64,000 nucleotides of DNA from assembly GCA_016169945.1 (NCBI GenBank), contig JADLSH010000363.1, forward strand, positions 3,548,501 to 3,612,500, written 5' to 3'. The position numbers and the translations under genes were made by a program. Below the pieces are notes generated by a model. That model had not been told where the DNA came from. It worked only from the letters and a program-made list of their open reading frames with translations, and did no database searches. This DNA is from Trachythela sp. YZ-2020. Taxonomy: Eukaryota; Cnidaria; Anthozoa; Malacalcyonacea; Clavulariidae. This document shows, piece by piece, positions 46,141 through 54,479 of this stretch; position 1 is the stretch's first letter; every line of letters begins with the position of its first letter.

Positions 46141-46514
46141 ATAAACAAGAAGAAGATAGAAGACAAAAAACAGATCAAGAACAAGATCGTGATATATTTT
46201 TTCAAGAAACATTTTTTAATAACGTCAACAATGTTGAAGAGAATAATATTATACGAAATAGAAGAGGATATATGGAACGCAAAATAGATTATATCTATAT
46301 TAAAAACTCTACACGTTGTTTAAAAGTATATGTTAAATATGTACAATGCCAAACTAAAAACTATGCTATTGAATGTATGAATGATATGTTTCCTAGCTAT
46401 AATAAAACTATATATCATGATGTAGATATAATAAAAGAAAATTGGTATTGTATACATAATCTTATGGAAAGTATAAATGAGGAATCTTTTTGTAATCCAA
46501 ATTTTTGGGAATAA
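46101..46514 (+). CDS. Accessory protein, W/LR-N-R family member
   Basis: 137 residues from ATG 46101. An N-terminal Gln/Asp/Arg-rich stretch, then YIYIKNSTRCLKVYVKY, the helix ending MNDMFPSYN and KENWYCIHNLMESI. Closest to the protein at 43840. Its stop codon is immediately followed by the cloverleaf of cassette R1, which reads toward it on the other strand. Confidence 0.65.
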   Translation: MDEKKRIFFFQFINKQEEDRRQKTDQEQDRDIFFQETFFNNVNNVEENNIIRNRRGYMERKIDYIYIKNSTRCLKVYVKYVQCQTKNYAIECMNDMFPSYNKTIYHDVDIIKENWYCIHNLMESINEESFCNPNFWE

Positions 46515-46592
46515 TATATCAACAGGAATCTAACCTGTTTTTTAAAAAAACACAACAGTAAATATATATAGGCAAATCTTAAAAAGATTTGC
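46515..46592 (-). ncRNA. tRNA-like cassette R1 (inward-reading)
   Basis: The hairpin GCAAATCTTAAAAAGATTTGC at 46572-46592 has a stem sequence unlike the others. The cloverleaf at 46515-46566 has a weaker acceptor (five or six pairs) and T arm ACAGG/CCTGT with loop TTAGATT. The TATA box TATATATAAG lies at about 46661-46672. It is the right-side unit that reads away from the right end. Confidence 0.7.
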
Positions 46593-46710
46593 TTCCCCAA
46601 AAATTAGATTCAAAAAACGGTCGAACGAAAATCTATACACAACCAACTATGTATTTTGATGTCTTATATATACCAGTATTTTTATAAAAATCATTATTAT
46701 AAAAATTCGT

Positions 46711-46845
46711 CTATATAAAACAAAATCAAAAAATGTATTTTAGACATTCAAGCGGTAGTAAAATACATTTTACCTGCCGCTTGAATGTCTGATTTTATGA
46801 CCAATAACTGAACCGCATAGTTTTCTATTAGGTTCAGTTATCGGT
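46711..46845 (+). ncRNA. Two-hairpin small RNA gene
   Basis: The TATA box CTATATAAAA at 46711-46720 is followed by two strong hairpins. The first (46742-46790) pairs AGACATTCAAGCGG and TAAAAT with their complements around a short loop, about 20 pairs with one small bulge. The second (46804-46841) pairs ATAACTGAACC with GGTTCAGTTAT around a 16-base loop and extends four pairs outward with one mismatch. There is no coding frame. The size and shape resemble a miRNA precursor or an adenovirus VA-type RNA. Function is inferred only. Confidence 0.6.
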
Positions 46846-46914
46846 ATTAAAATTAAAAAACTGATGAACACATACGAAAATACAGATGAAAAAATATATT
46901 TTTATAACATGTTT

Positions 46915-47388
46915 TTATTCATAATAATAGTACGTAATTGTCCCGACAAGATTACCGCAAACACATGCGTATACGTCCTCGTTGTTCATAATCGTATTGT
47001 TCAGTGTTTTAAAACATTCCTTATGCATAGATGTATAACAACACAGCGTTTCTTCATCGTCCTCTTCATCGTAAATCTTTTTCAAACATATTATACATAA
47101 GCGTTCATCCTCATCATTAGCCATTATTGCACGACACATTGCACATGATACAGATTCTTCTTTCTTTATGCATTCGATAAACCATTTCTCCAAACAACCA
47201 GTATGAAATTTATGATTACAACACGTCGATGTATATGTATTCGGTTCGTTTTTATTTATCTTTACTAAACAAAAACAACATTCTTCTTCTTTCTCGTCAG
47301 ATTGGGATAGTAGACCAAAAATTTTCTTCACAACCATTACCAACATGTTGCTTGTACAAGTTAAGATATATAATAATCGTTTTAACAT
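46915..47388 (-). CDS. RING-type zinc protein 1 (putative E3 ubiquitin ligase)
   Basis: Start chosen at ATG 47388, since the earlier ATG at 47454 would place the CCAAT-CArG module inside the gene; the longer form stays possible. A hydrophobic segment (LKRLLYILTC, MLVMVVKKIFGLL) precedes a RING-H2: CCFC, then CCNHKFHTGC and CAMC. A second RING-like half follows (CIICLKK, CCYTSMHKEC, CVCG). Paralogue of the next gene. Could redirect host ubiquitination; membrane anchoring is possible. Confidence 0.75.
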   Translation of the reverse strand: MLKRLLYILTCTSNMLVMVVKKIFGLLSQSDEKEEECCFCLVKINKNEPNTYTSTCCNHKFHTGCLEKWFIECIKKEESVSCAMCRAIMANDEDERLCIICLKKIYDEEDDEETLCCYTSMHKECFKTLNNTIMNNEDVYACVCGNLVGTITYYYYE

Positions 47389-47405
47389 TTTTCTATAAAA
47401 TCTGA

Positions 47406-47434
47406 CCAATGATATTTGACATGACCATATATGG
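47406..47434 (-). promoter_or_regulatory. CCAAT + CArG promoter module 3
   Basis: TCTGACCAAT (CCAAT 47406-47410), 14 bases, then CCATATATGG (47425-47434), a perfect CArG box. It lies just upstream of ATG 47388. The boxes face the other way relative to the gene compared with modules 1, 2 and 4, but both sites work in either direction in known promoters. Confidence 0.6.
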
Positions 47435-47887
47435 TTATGGAAATATAGAAACATAATCGTCCCTTTCTATATCAAGATCCTGAACACAACACATACAATA
47501 TCGATAAGGTTTTTCCTTCATTTTATCAATACATTTACGATGAGCAAGCGATTTACAATAATTATATACAACAAAATCAATATACTCGTTAATATATACA
47601 TTGCTACTAAATTTAGCTAAACATATAGCGCAATAATCTGCGTATACATAATTAAAACTTGAACGACAATGTCCACAAGTAGGTGGTACAACATCCATAT
47701 ACCATTTGTCGTTATAATCTACTTTCGTAATCCATGTTTCTAGACAACTTGCATGACAATTATGACCACAACACCACATTGTTAAACATGAAATCTGTTC
47801 TTCAAGTATATTCGTGTTGCAAAAAATACATTTTCCTTCTTTTTTAGCTTTTGATAAAGCTCCATATACACTTCTACATTCATCCAT
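47435..47887 (-). CDS. RING-type zinc protein 2 (putative E3 ubiquitin ligase)
   Basis: 150 residues from ATG 47887. RING-H2 set: Cys20, Cys23, then Cys39/Cys40, His42, His45, Cys48 (WCCGHNCHASC) and Cys71, Cys74. A second partial set follows at Cys87, Cys90, His116, Cys119, Cys131-Cys134. Same two-part layout as the downstream gene, so they arose by duplication. It has its own CCAAT-CArG module upstream. Confidence 0.8.
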   Translation of the reverse strand: MDECRSVYGALSKAKKEGKCIFCNTNILEEQISCLTMWCCGHNCHASCLETWITKVDYNDKWYMDVVPPTCGHCRSSFNYVYADYCAICLAKFSSNVYINEYIDFVVYNYCKSLAHRKCIDKMKEKPYRYCMCCVQDLDIERDDYVSIFP

Positions 47888-47944
47888 TTTTATATTTTTA
47901 AAAAACTTATATTTTTTATATAACCATCCATAAAATACACAATG

Positions 47945-47973
47945 CCATATATGGATTCCTTTTATTCTATTGG
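47945..47973 (-). promoter_or_regulatory. CCAAT + CArG promoter module 4
   Basis: On the minus strand TCTGACCAAT (CCAAT at 47973-47969), 14 bases, then CCATATATGG (47954-47945). A TATA-like TTATATAAAA follows before the ATG at 47887. Same spacing as the other three modules. Confidence 0.7.
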
Positions 47974-48142
47974 TCAGATTTTAAAACCTTGTATGACCTT
48001 ATAATAATCATTAAAATATAAATAATATTATATATATAACAATTTGTAATTAAAAAATACAGAAATACCGAGTTATACTTGCTGTTCAGTTGTCCATCTT
48101 CAGTAAACTGCCCTGCTTTTCTATAGCTTTTTAATTTTTTTA

Positions 48143-48227
48143 GGAGTTTTAAAAAACTCCATTAAAATATATTTGCTGTTGCATTTATTCATTATGAATA
48201 AAAACGGGTTAGATTCCTGTTAGTATA
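48143..48227 (+). ncRNA. tRNA-like cassette R2
   Basis: The hairpin GGAGTTTTAAAAAACTCC is at 48143-48160. The cloverleaf at 48168-48227 has D arm TGC-TGTT-GCA and a long anticodon-like arm TTTATTC/GAATAAA. Its T arm is ACGGG/CCTGT (one G-T pair) with loop TTAGATT. TATA-like TTATATATATAAC lies at about 48029-48041. Confidence 0.8.
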
Positions 48228-48324
48228 TATATAACGCATACGCATCCTACATTTTGTACATCCGCAGTAATATCAATAAAAGCATACAACTTGAGTTTAC
48301 TTTCATACCCAAATTTTTGTAAAA

Positions 48325-48405
48325 TGGTTTTTTATTAAACCACTAATATACACACTGTTGTGCTTTTTTTAAAAAAAAAGAACAGGTTAAATTCCTGTTT
48401 GTATA
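48325..48405 (+). ncRNA. tRNA-like cassette R3
   Basis: The hairpin TGGTTTTTTATTAAACCA is at 48325-48342. The cloverleaf at 48347-48405 has acceptor TATACA/TGTATA, D arm CAC-TGTT-GTG, a T/A anticodon-like arm and T arm ACAGG/CCTGT with loop TTAAATT. The TATA box TATATATAAC at about 48223-48234 overlaps the end of R2. Confidence 0.8.
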
Positions 48406-48554
48406 ACATCTATATAAATACCATACTGTTTTATACTTATGATAACAACTGGTCATGTCATGATGGTGGCTCTTACATAAAAGATGTAAAATGTTTTTAC
48501 TTTTTAGTAGAAGCCATCCTGTTCAGCTTGTTTTTATCTAACGTAATTTTTTTA

Positions 48555-48634
48555 GGATTTTTAAAAAAATCCATTCAATATACCAACTGTTGTTATTTTT
48601 TTGTAAAATTACAGGTTAAATTCCTGTAGGTATA
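48555..48634 (+). ncRNA. tRNA-like cassette R4
   Basis: The hairpin GGATTTTTAAAAAAATCC is at 48555-48572. The cloverleaf at 48579-48634 has acceptor TATACC/GGTATA, D arm AAC-TGTT-GTT and a six-pair T arm TACAGG/CCTGTA. All three stems differ in sequence from R3 yet remain paired. The TATA box CTATATAAAT lies at about 48409-48418. Confidence 0.82.
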
Positions 48635-48942
48635 TAAAAACGATTTTTTTATTATTTTATCTATATAAACACAAAAAATAGAAGCTAAAATTCAGTCGTA
48701 AGCATTCGTTTTTCAGGATGCATCGGCAACTTCGACTTCAGATTCGTCTATGGATGAGTAACCTCCTTCTCTTCATTTTCCATCCTCTTTTTCTTCAAGT
48801 CATCTTTTTCTTCATTGCTGACTTGTAATCTTTCATTCTTTCTTGTTGATTCATTTATTTGATCATTTGATTTTCTAATTTTTCTACTTTTTCAAAATCT
48901 GGTATAATTTGATTTGAAATACTTTTTCAAAAATTTTTTAAC

Positions 48943-48960
48943 GGTTTTTTTAAAAAAACC
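48943..48960 (+). ncRNA. Degenerate cassette R5 (hairpin only)
   Basis: GGTTTTTTTAAAAAAACC follows a TATA box (CTATATAAAC, about 48661-48670) and a long leader, but no T arm or D arm comes after it. The next cassette's TATA box lies about 35 bases downstream. Probably a deletion derivative. Confidence 0.5.
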
Positions 48961-49076
48961 CTCACATAAAAAATCATTTTTTAAAAAAATAGTATATATA
49001 AACGCCAAAAAACCTCTTCAGCATTGTCGCAAGAACGTGCTGCACCAACAGAGTATTGTTACCTCAATTTTTAAAA

Positions 49077-49156
49077 GGGTTTTTACAAAAAAGCCCACAC
49101 AAAACATCCACTGTTGTGCTTTCTTTGAAAGAAAAGGTTAAATTCCTTTTGGATGT
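49077..49156 (+). ncRNA. tRNA-like cassette R6
   Basis: The hairpin GGGTTTTTACAAAAAAGCCC is at 49077-49096. The cloverleaf at 49104-49156 has acceptor ACATCC/GGATGT, a complete exchange of the TATACA-type stem with pairing kept. The D arm is CAC-TGTT-GTG and the T arm AAAGG/CCTTT with loop TTAAATT. The TATA box TATATATAAAC lies at about 48993-49003. Confidence 0.82.
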
Positions 49157-49267
49157 ATAAAAACCATTTTTTAAAAAAAAGTACTATATAACACGTGCAC
49201 GTTTACATTATATATTATATTCGAAACGTCACCGTTCATGCTGATATACCATATAAACGTTACCTAA

Positions 49268-49800
49268 AAATTTTTAAAAGGGTTTTTACAAAACCCACAC
49301 CCATTATATACATACACTGACGTGCTTTTGCAAAAAAGAAAAGGTTCAATTCCTTTTTATGTATTTTAACATGCGCGCGCATCACGCACCACGTTCCTTC
49401 ACACAACCTATCGCACATATAAACAACGGCGCGCTTTTTCAAATTCAATCGGCTCAACCAAGGCTTCGGGTAACCAACAGCACTTGTGTGCGTGTGTGAG
49501 GAAAAAAATAATCATTTTTTTTTCCTAATAAAAAACACACCCTTCTCCAATTACACATACTACGTCACAGACGTAATACAAATCCCAACAAAATGCTAAC
49601 AACACTCACAACCTGCATTTATGGCCGCCATTTTGCATACTAATCTGCTTCAAGCTCCCCCCGTCCGTACACACGTTTTTTTGCTGAATTGACAAAAAAA
49701 AAATGAACTATTGCGCAATAATTACTAGTAAACATTATACGTTTAAAAAAAAATCTCCAACCCCCCCATTTATTTTATTGACATGGTCATATATACTACT
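49268..49800 (-). repeat. Polinton right TIR (~530 bp)
   Basis: Inverse of 13622-14150. Ends in ...ATATACTACT at 49800, directly followed by GAGTA. Contains cassette R7. Confidence 0.92.
49280..49363 (+). ncRNA. tRNA-like cassette R7 (inside right TIR)
   Basis: Inverted twin of L1: hairpin GGGTTTTTACAAAACCC at 49280-49296, cloverleaf 49309-49363, T loop TTCAATT. The TATA box CTATATAACAC lies at about 49183-49193, outside the TIR, in a different leader from L1. Confidence 0.75.
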
Positions 49801-49805
49801 GAGTA
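49801..49805 (+). repeat. Target-site duplication GAGTA (right)
   Basis: Same pentamer as 13617-13621. Confidence 0.85.
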
Positions 49806-50619
49806 TCGGACAATCGGGAATCTATTTGGTGTGTCACGGTCATTTACATGTCAGTGTGTAAGAGATGTTTGTCGTGCTGTAATAAAGCAATTTCCTAAGT
49901 CAATCATTTTCCCAAAAGGAGATGAATTACTTCATGTCCTCCAAGGTTATGAAGAAAGATGGGAGTTCCCCATGTGTGCCGGTGCAATCGATGGTACACA
50001 CATACCAATTCTGGCACCATCTGAAAGTCATATCGAGTATGTCAACAGAAAAGGCTTTCACAGCATTATCATGCAAGCAGTGGTCGACTGCAATTATTTA
50101 TATCGAGATGTAGTGATTGGGTGGCCTGGAAGCGTGCATGACGCTCGAGTCCTTTCTAACTCCGCAATTTTTAGAGCGGGAAATGAGCGACAGCTTTTCC
50201 CTCACGACCTTATCAAGGAGATTTGTGGAGAGGATGTACCGCCATTTCTGGTGGCCGATCCAGCCTACCCACTCCTTCCGTGGTTGCTGAAAGGATACCC
50301 TAGAAACGAAGCTTCGGAAAACCAACGGAAATTTAATTACAATCTTAGTCGAGCACGAATGACGGTGGAAAATACATTTGGTCGATGGAAAGGGAGATTT
50401 GCCCGGTTTCGTAAACAAGTAGACATGGAAGTTGCTTCATTGATAGATGTCGTGCATGCATCGTGTATCTTGCACAACATTTGCGAGCTGAGAAAAAATT
50501 ACTTTCTACCAAACTGGGAGGAACCCCAAGTTTTTGAAGAGCCAATCGTAGAGTTTGACGAGATTGACGAACCAGATGCGGAGGGCATTCGCCGTGCTTT
50601 GACTGAGCATTTCTCTTGA
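49801..50619 (+). pseudogene. Harbinger transposase, 3' half (catalytic domain)
   Basis: In frame from the right target copy. Counted from the upstream ATG at 49783, the DDE residues are Asp70 (AGAIDGTH), Asp120 (GWPGSVHDARV) and Glu196 (ARMTVENTFGRWKGRF), the standard Harbinger core. VADPAYPLLPWLLKGY is also diagnostic. No stop or frameshift within. Separated from its 5' half (13194-13619) by the Polinton. Confidence 0.92.
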
Positions 50620-51087
50620 GAACTGTACTTTATGCTCTAGTTAACAAAATTACAATTAGAAACTAGTCAAGAGACCCACATACAGTATGTTGATGAAAAC
50701 TGTCTTTTACAGTAGGTTGTGTTACAATCCCACAAATATATTAACTATAACAATGAAAAAGGTATTTTACAAAAAATACCACAAATAAATAAACTGTGCC
50801 AATTTCAATTCCCTATATAAGCATAGGTAGCCCAACGACTGTATTATCCGTAACGTACCTCAAAAATCAATAAAAATTGTTTATAAACTATACTTGAGTC
50901 AGTATGGTACATTATGGATAATACAGTTGTTCAGTTGTTCATCATTGTTAACCTAAGATAAGTTAATATAACAACTTTTTCGTTTAGGGTTAGTCTTACT
51001 AACTTATGATATAAAACAACAATATCAACAAGTTCAGCAGTTCTAGACTCGTCAGTTGAAGTCTCTGCATGATATCTAACTTTATTG
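50620..51087. other. Harbinger internal non-coding region
   Basis: Space between the 3' ends of the convergent transposase and Myb/SANT genes. AT-rich; poly(A) signals are plausible (AATAAA at about 50785 and 50868). No other feature seen. Confidence 0.5.
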
Positions 51088-53422
51088 TCAAAGTTTAAAA
51101 TATGTTGCATCCTCATTTGTGGGGAATGTGAAATCACTGTTAACATCTCTTGGTTGTGCATTTGACTGGTTGCCATAAACAATGGGAAAACTGAATGGGT
51201 GATGATGAACAGTTGGAGCTTGTGCTAGTTTTTGCGGGGACAAAATCATGCTTAACATGTTCATTTCGTGTTCTCTCTCTTCTTTCCTCCTTTCATTTTC
51301 TAACCGCATTTGTTGTATGCGAAACTCCTGCTCCTTTGTAGCCCGTTCTTTCTCAAATTTCTGATACCTAAAGCAAACAAATGTGAAAGGAAAACTGTGA
51401 AAATTTATCCTGTAACGGGTATATTACAAACTATTTATACTATGTAATTAAGGTAGTCAGTACACTGACATCCAACAATAGTTACAATACTCCTTGAAAC
51501 CTCTCCCTCTTTCCAACATAGTTCTTTAATCAGTAAGTTTAATCAAACAAGAGTAAAACATTCCATTTTCACAATCATTAGTACACAGAATGGCCTACCG
51601 TTCAAAGTCAACTGCTGCTGACTGTTTGAACTGATCAAAGACCAATTCTAGGCTTTTTTCTACATTGCTTTTCTTTTTTCTCTTTGGTAAGTCTGGCATT
51701 TTCTCTTTCTTTGACTCGTTTTTTGGGATACACAATTCTTCTGTGCTTGCAGTTGAATCATCCTTAATAGAATCATCATCATGACCATTTGCTTTAAAAG
51801 AAAGAGGTTATTATTAGTTAAAAGTTCTATTTTTAGAATATTTATTATTTACAGTACATCAGTTATAGTTGTTTTCTGAGTAACAATTACCAGAGTTGTT
51901 TGATGCTAGCTGCTCACTCTCTCGAGAATCACAATTGGGGCAGTAAAAGTCATCTTCAGTGGTAAAGACGCTGATAGATCCACCCTCGGAAACATGGACG
52001 CCACCAGATCGTATTTCTTGTTCATAGTCACATGTTGTGCACTTATGAATACTGGTTTGTCCTTCACCATATTTTTCAACCACATTATCAACTGAAAAAT
52101 ACATAAAAAATTCAAATGAAGCAGCAAGGCCATTAAAACAGATTGAAGTACCTCACATGGTGTCCAAAACATTCCATTAACAATGTCTTGTTAGGACTTA
52201 CACCTTAACTTCTATATAAGTTGAGTTGTTTTTATGCATGAAATGCTTGACATGTCTAGTCCTCATTAATTGATCAAACGTTGATCAGTTTCACTAGCTG
52301 ATTGTCGACCAGTACAAATTACATAAAAATTGTTTTCTCCAAAGTAACTTGCACCTTATATGATTTGATTTAAGAGGACAAAATATGAAACAAGTTTTTG
52401 AGACACCATATTCTGTATAATACAGCTGCTTATATCTTAGATGAACATCATAGACATACGTTAATTTTCTTAGAAGTGTGACCTCATAAGTTTTGCAAAT
52501 TTAATTTGCTAATAAGTCTTTTGCTGAACTCTTTCCAGTCAAAATAAGCTATCCTACATAACAATTTTTAAAATCTTTGAATTTCTACTGATGCTAACTT
52601 TAATACCTATAGATGTTTCAAGATCCCTTTCCCCCTCATTCCCAGCCATATCTTCCATAGTGTCAACAAGAACTGGTGGGGTGACATTGTGTTTTTTGGT
52701 CAAGAATGTATCAATGTCGTCAAAGAACTTCCATTTCTTTCCAGCACCATTTCCTGAGCGCCTTGCTTTATCTTTTTCTTGTTTAAACTTTTGGCGCAAC
52801 TTTTTTATTTTATTTATAACTTCTTTTAGGGTATACCCCTTGAAACCCTTGTCCTCCAGTTGGTTCTGTATAACATAAATAAAACACATATTTTTGTGGA
52901 ATTAAATAAATTATGCGAAAAATCTTATTTTACTTTTCATTAAATGTTTCACCTTAATAATAATAATAATAATATAAATAGAAGATAGTAAAATGTTATA
53001 GAAAGGGCTGTTGATATAGTCTGAGATTTAAAATCTGGGATTTTCTCTTGTATTTATAATTCGCTTGGTACCTTGGTAGGTAGCATAATAATTAACAATA
53101 CGAAGCTAAATCTATTGTATACGAAACATAAACCTATTGTTTAAATAAAATTTGCATGTTTCGCTACCAAGTAATATAACCAAGGGCAAAAGCAAGTGGT
53201 TGGTTAATATATTTTTATAAAGTTTTCAGTACTCACCAGCAAATTTTTGTACACATTAGATGTTTGGCGGGATGTTTTGCTAGTATCTAAAGATACTTGT
53301 ATCGCCTCCTCTGACCATAGGTTTATTAAGCACCTCGTAGCATCGTCCGGCCACAACTTTCCTCTCGTTTTAGTTTTTTTACTGTCTTTACTACTACTAG
53401 CATCTGTTCCTTTTGACGCCAT
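51088..53422 (-). CDS. Harbinger Myb/SANT-like DNA-binding protein, five exons
   Basis: Exons on the minus strand: 53422-53237, 52865-52607, 52091-51891, 51791-51599, 51367-51088. Every intron has GT and AG ends and the phases join without a break, giving 372 residues. The Myb/SANT trihelix spans exons 1-2 (LWPDDATRCLINLWSEE, then GYTLKEVINKIKKLRQKF and GKKWKFFDDIDTFL). Exon 3 has two CxxC pairs (HKCTTC, YCPNC). The C-terminus is an Arg/Glu coiled coil (RLENERRKEEREHEMNML). In Harbinger elements this partner binds subterminal DNA and brings the transposase to the nucleus. The gene appears intact. Confidence 0.85.
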
Positions 53423-53493
53423 ATTGAATTGTTATTCTGTCAATTCGGAAGTGCATGCGCATGCGTAATTAATTTTGGGTCCGCGTGCCGTGT

Positions 53494-53541
53494 TTTTGGC
53501 GGGCCGAGACTACCTCTGGAGGTGGTCTCGGCCCGCCAAAA
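53494..53541. repeat. Perfect hairpin inside the Harbinger right end
   Basis: Arms TTTTGGCGGGCCGAGAC and its complement, 14-base loop. Outside it, GGTCCGCGTGCCG and CGGCACGCGGACC extend the inverted repeat to about 53478-53560. The GC-rich hairpin contrasts with the AT-rich surroundings and may be a transposase-binding site. Confidence 0.75.
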
Positions 53542-53611
53542 TTTTTCGGCACGCGGACCTGTTACGTTACCGTTTACACGACAAAAATTAAGAGTGCCGT
53601 GCCTAAGTTTA

Positions 53612-53674
53612 CAGGTCCGCGTGCCTAAATTTAAGAGTGCCGTACCCAAAATACTTGTCGTGTAAACGGGGCTT
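53612..53674 (-). repeat. Harbinger right TIR
   Basis: Inverse of 12961-13023; ends ...TGTAAACGGGGCTT. A shorter internal repeat of the same motif lies at about 53568-53600. Confidence 0.9.
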
Positions 53675-53679
53675 TATTC

Positions 53680-54188
53680 AAAGTTGTGAATTGGATGGCA
53701 ACAATCTAAACGATTTCACATGTTTTGGGAATTTTAGCACACAGTTGCGAGCAGTTTTCATCAGATGCAGTTTTGAATAATTATACTTAAATCTTAATAC
53801 TAATTCGCTTCTGGAATATCAAAATCAGGTGAAATTATGAGACACCAACTAACTATAGCCAGGCCTTCGAATTCGCATACAACACTGGTTTCGTTTTCGT
53901 TAAACGTTCCCGAACGTCCTAAAATGGTGCAAATAAACCTTCCTTACTCTTAGTTTGTCGCTTTACATACCTCTTCGACATACTTAATTAACCAAATGTT
54001 CATAACCACTGTTATCATCGATTAGATAGGCGTCCCCAAGCTTTGACATCCCTCGACGTTCGCTCAAAAACTGGTCGCTTATAAGGCTAAGCTCCCATGC
54101 TTATTTTGCCTTAGATCGAGAAACAGCATCCTCGATCAAGATGAGCTTTTTCTTCCTGTTCAATTTTCGGCTTTCGAAACACTCGTTT
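53680..54188. other. Host DNA, nothing recognised
   Basis: No gene or repeat could be supported. Confidence 0.4.
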
Positions 54189-54196
54189 GGCTGGCA

Positions 54197-54463
54197 CATA
54201 GTCCCTATACCACAGTGTCTGGAAACGCATCTAAAGCTTTTGTTCTATGTTTTTGTTCATGTTTGTGCACCTTCACGCTCAGTAAACACATTGTTCTCCT
54301 AGCATAATGAAGGAAGCAGCAAGTAAAATCCGTGCTGCGGAATATTAACATTTGTAAAACAAAGAGAACGTGCACTCTCAGTACACCCAAAACATCAACC
54401 CACCCACATGGCTATAAACTTTCAAGTTTGCCGCGTTTCCAGACACTGTATTATAGGGACTAT
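54197..54463. mobile_element. ~267-bp hAT-like MITE
   Basis: The ends CATAGTCCCTATA...CAGTGTCTGGAAACGC and their inverse flank a short AT-rich body. GGCTGGCA occurs on both sides (54189-54196 and 54464-54471), an 8-bp duplication typical of hAT elements. The interior resembles the element at 12328. Confidence 0.75.
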
Positions 54464-54479
54464 GGCTGGCATAATTAAC

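Larger units (their letters stand above)
13622..49800. mobile_element. 36.2-kb Polinton/Maverick (adintovirus-like) element
   Basis: The bounds are set by TIRs starting AGTAGTATATATGACCATG and by a 5-bp duplication. It encodes the Polinton hallmark set: rve integrase, protein-primed PolB, A32/FtsK-type ATPase, adenain-type cysteine protease and double-jelly-roll major capsid protein. The length is well above the 15-25 kb usual for Polintons, because of about 35 accessory genes and RNA cassette arrays at both ends. Nearly every frame is intact, and it sits inside an otherwise intact transposon, so it is probably a recent insertion that could still be functional. Base composition is much more AT-rich than the flanks. 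Confidence 0.93.
12961..53674. mobile_element. PIF/Harbinger DNA transposon hosting the Polinton insertion
   Basis: The TIRs at about 12961-13023 and 53612-53674 match over about 60 bp, the outer end being AAGCCCCGTTTACACGACAA. The GTTTACACGACAA motif recurs further in on both sides. The element carries a DDE transposase on + and a Myb/SANT gene on -, the normal Harbinger pair. Without the 36.2-kb insertion it would be about 4.5 kb. The expected 3-bp duplication is unclear: TAA on the left and TTA on the right. All its exons look intact, which suggests youth. Confidence 0.85.

Noticed and set aside
46861..47100. Plus-strand frame opposite RING gene 1
   Set aside because: Shadow of the minus-strand Cys-rich gene.
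13622..49800. Free viral genome or assembly chimera
   Set aside because: The 5-bp duplication and the in-phase transposase halves on both sides show a genuine integration.
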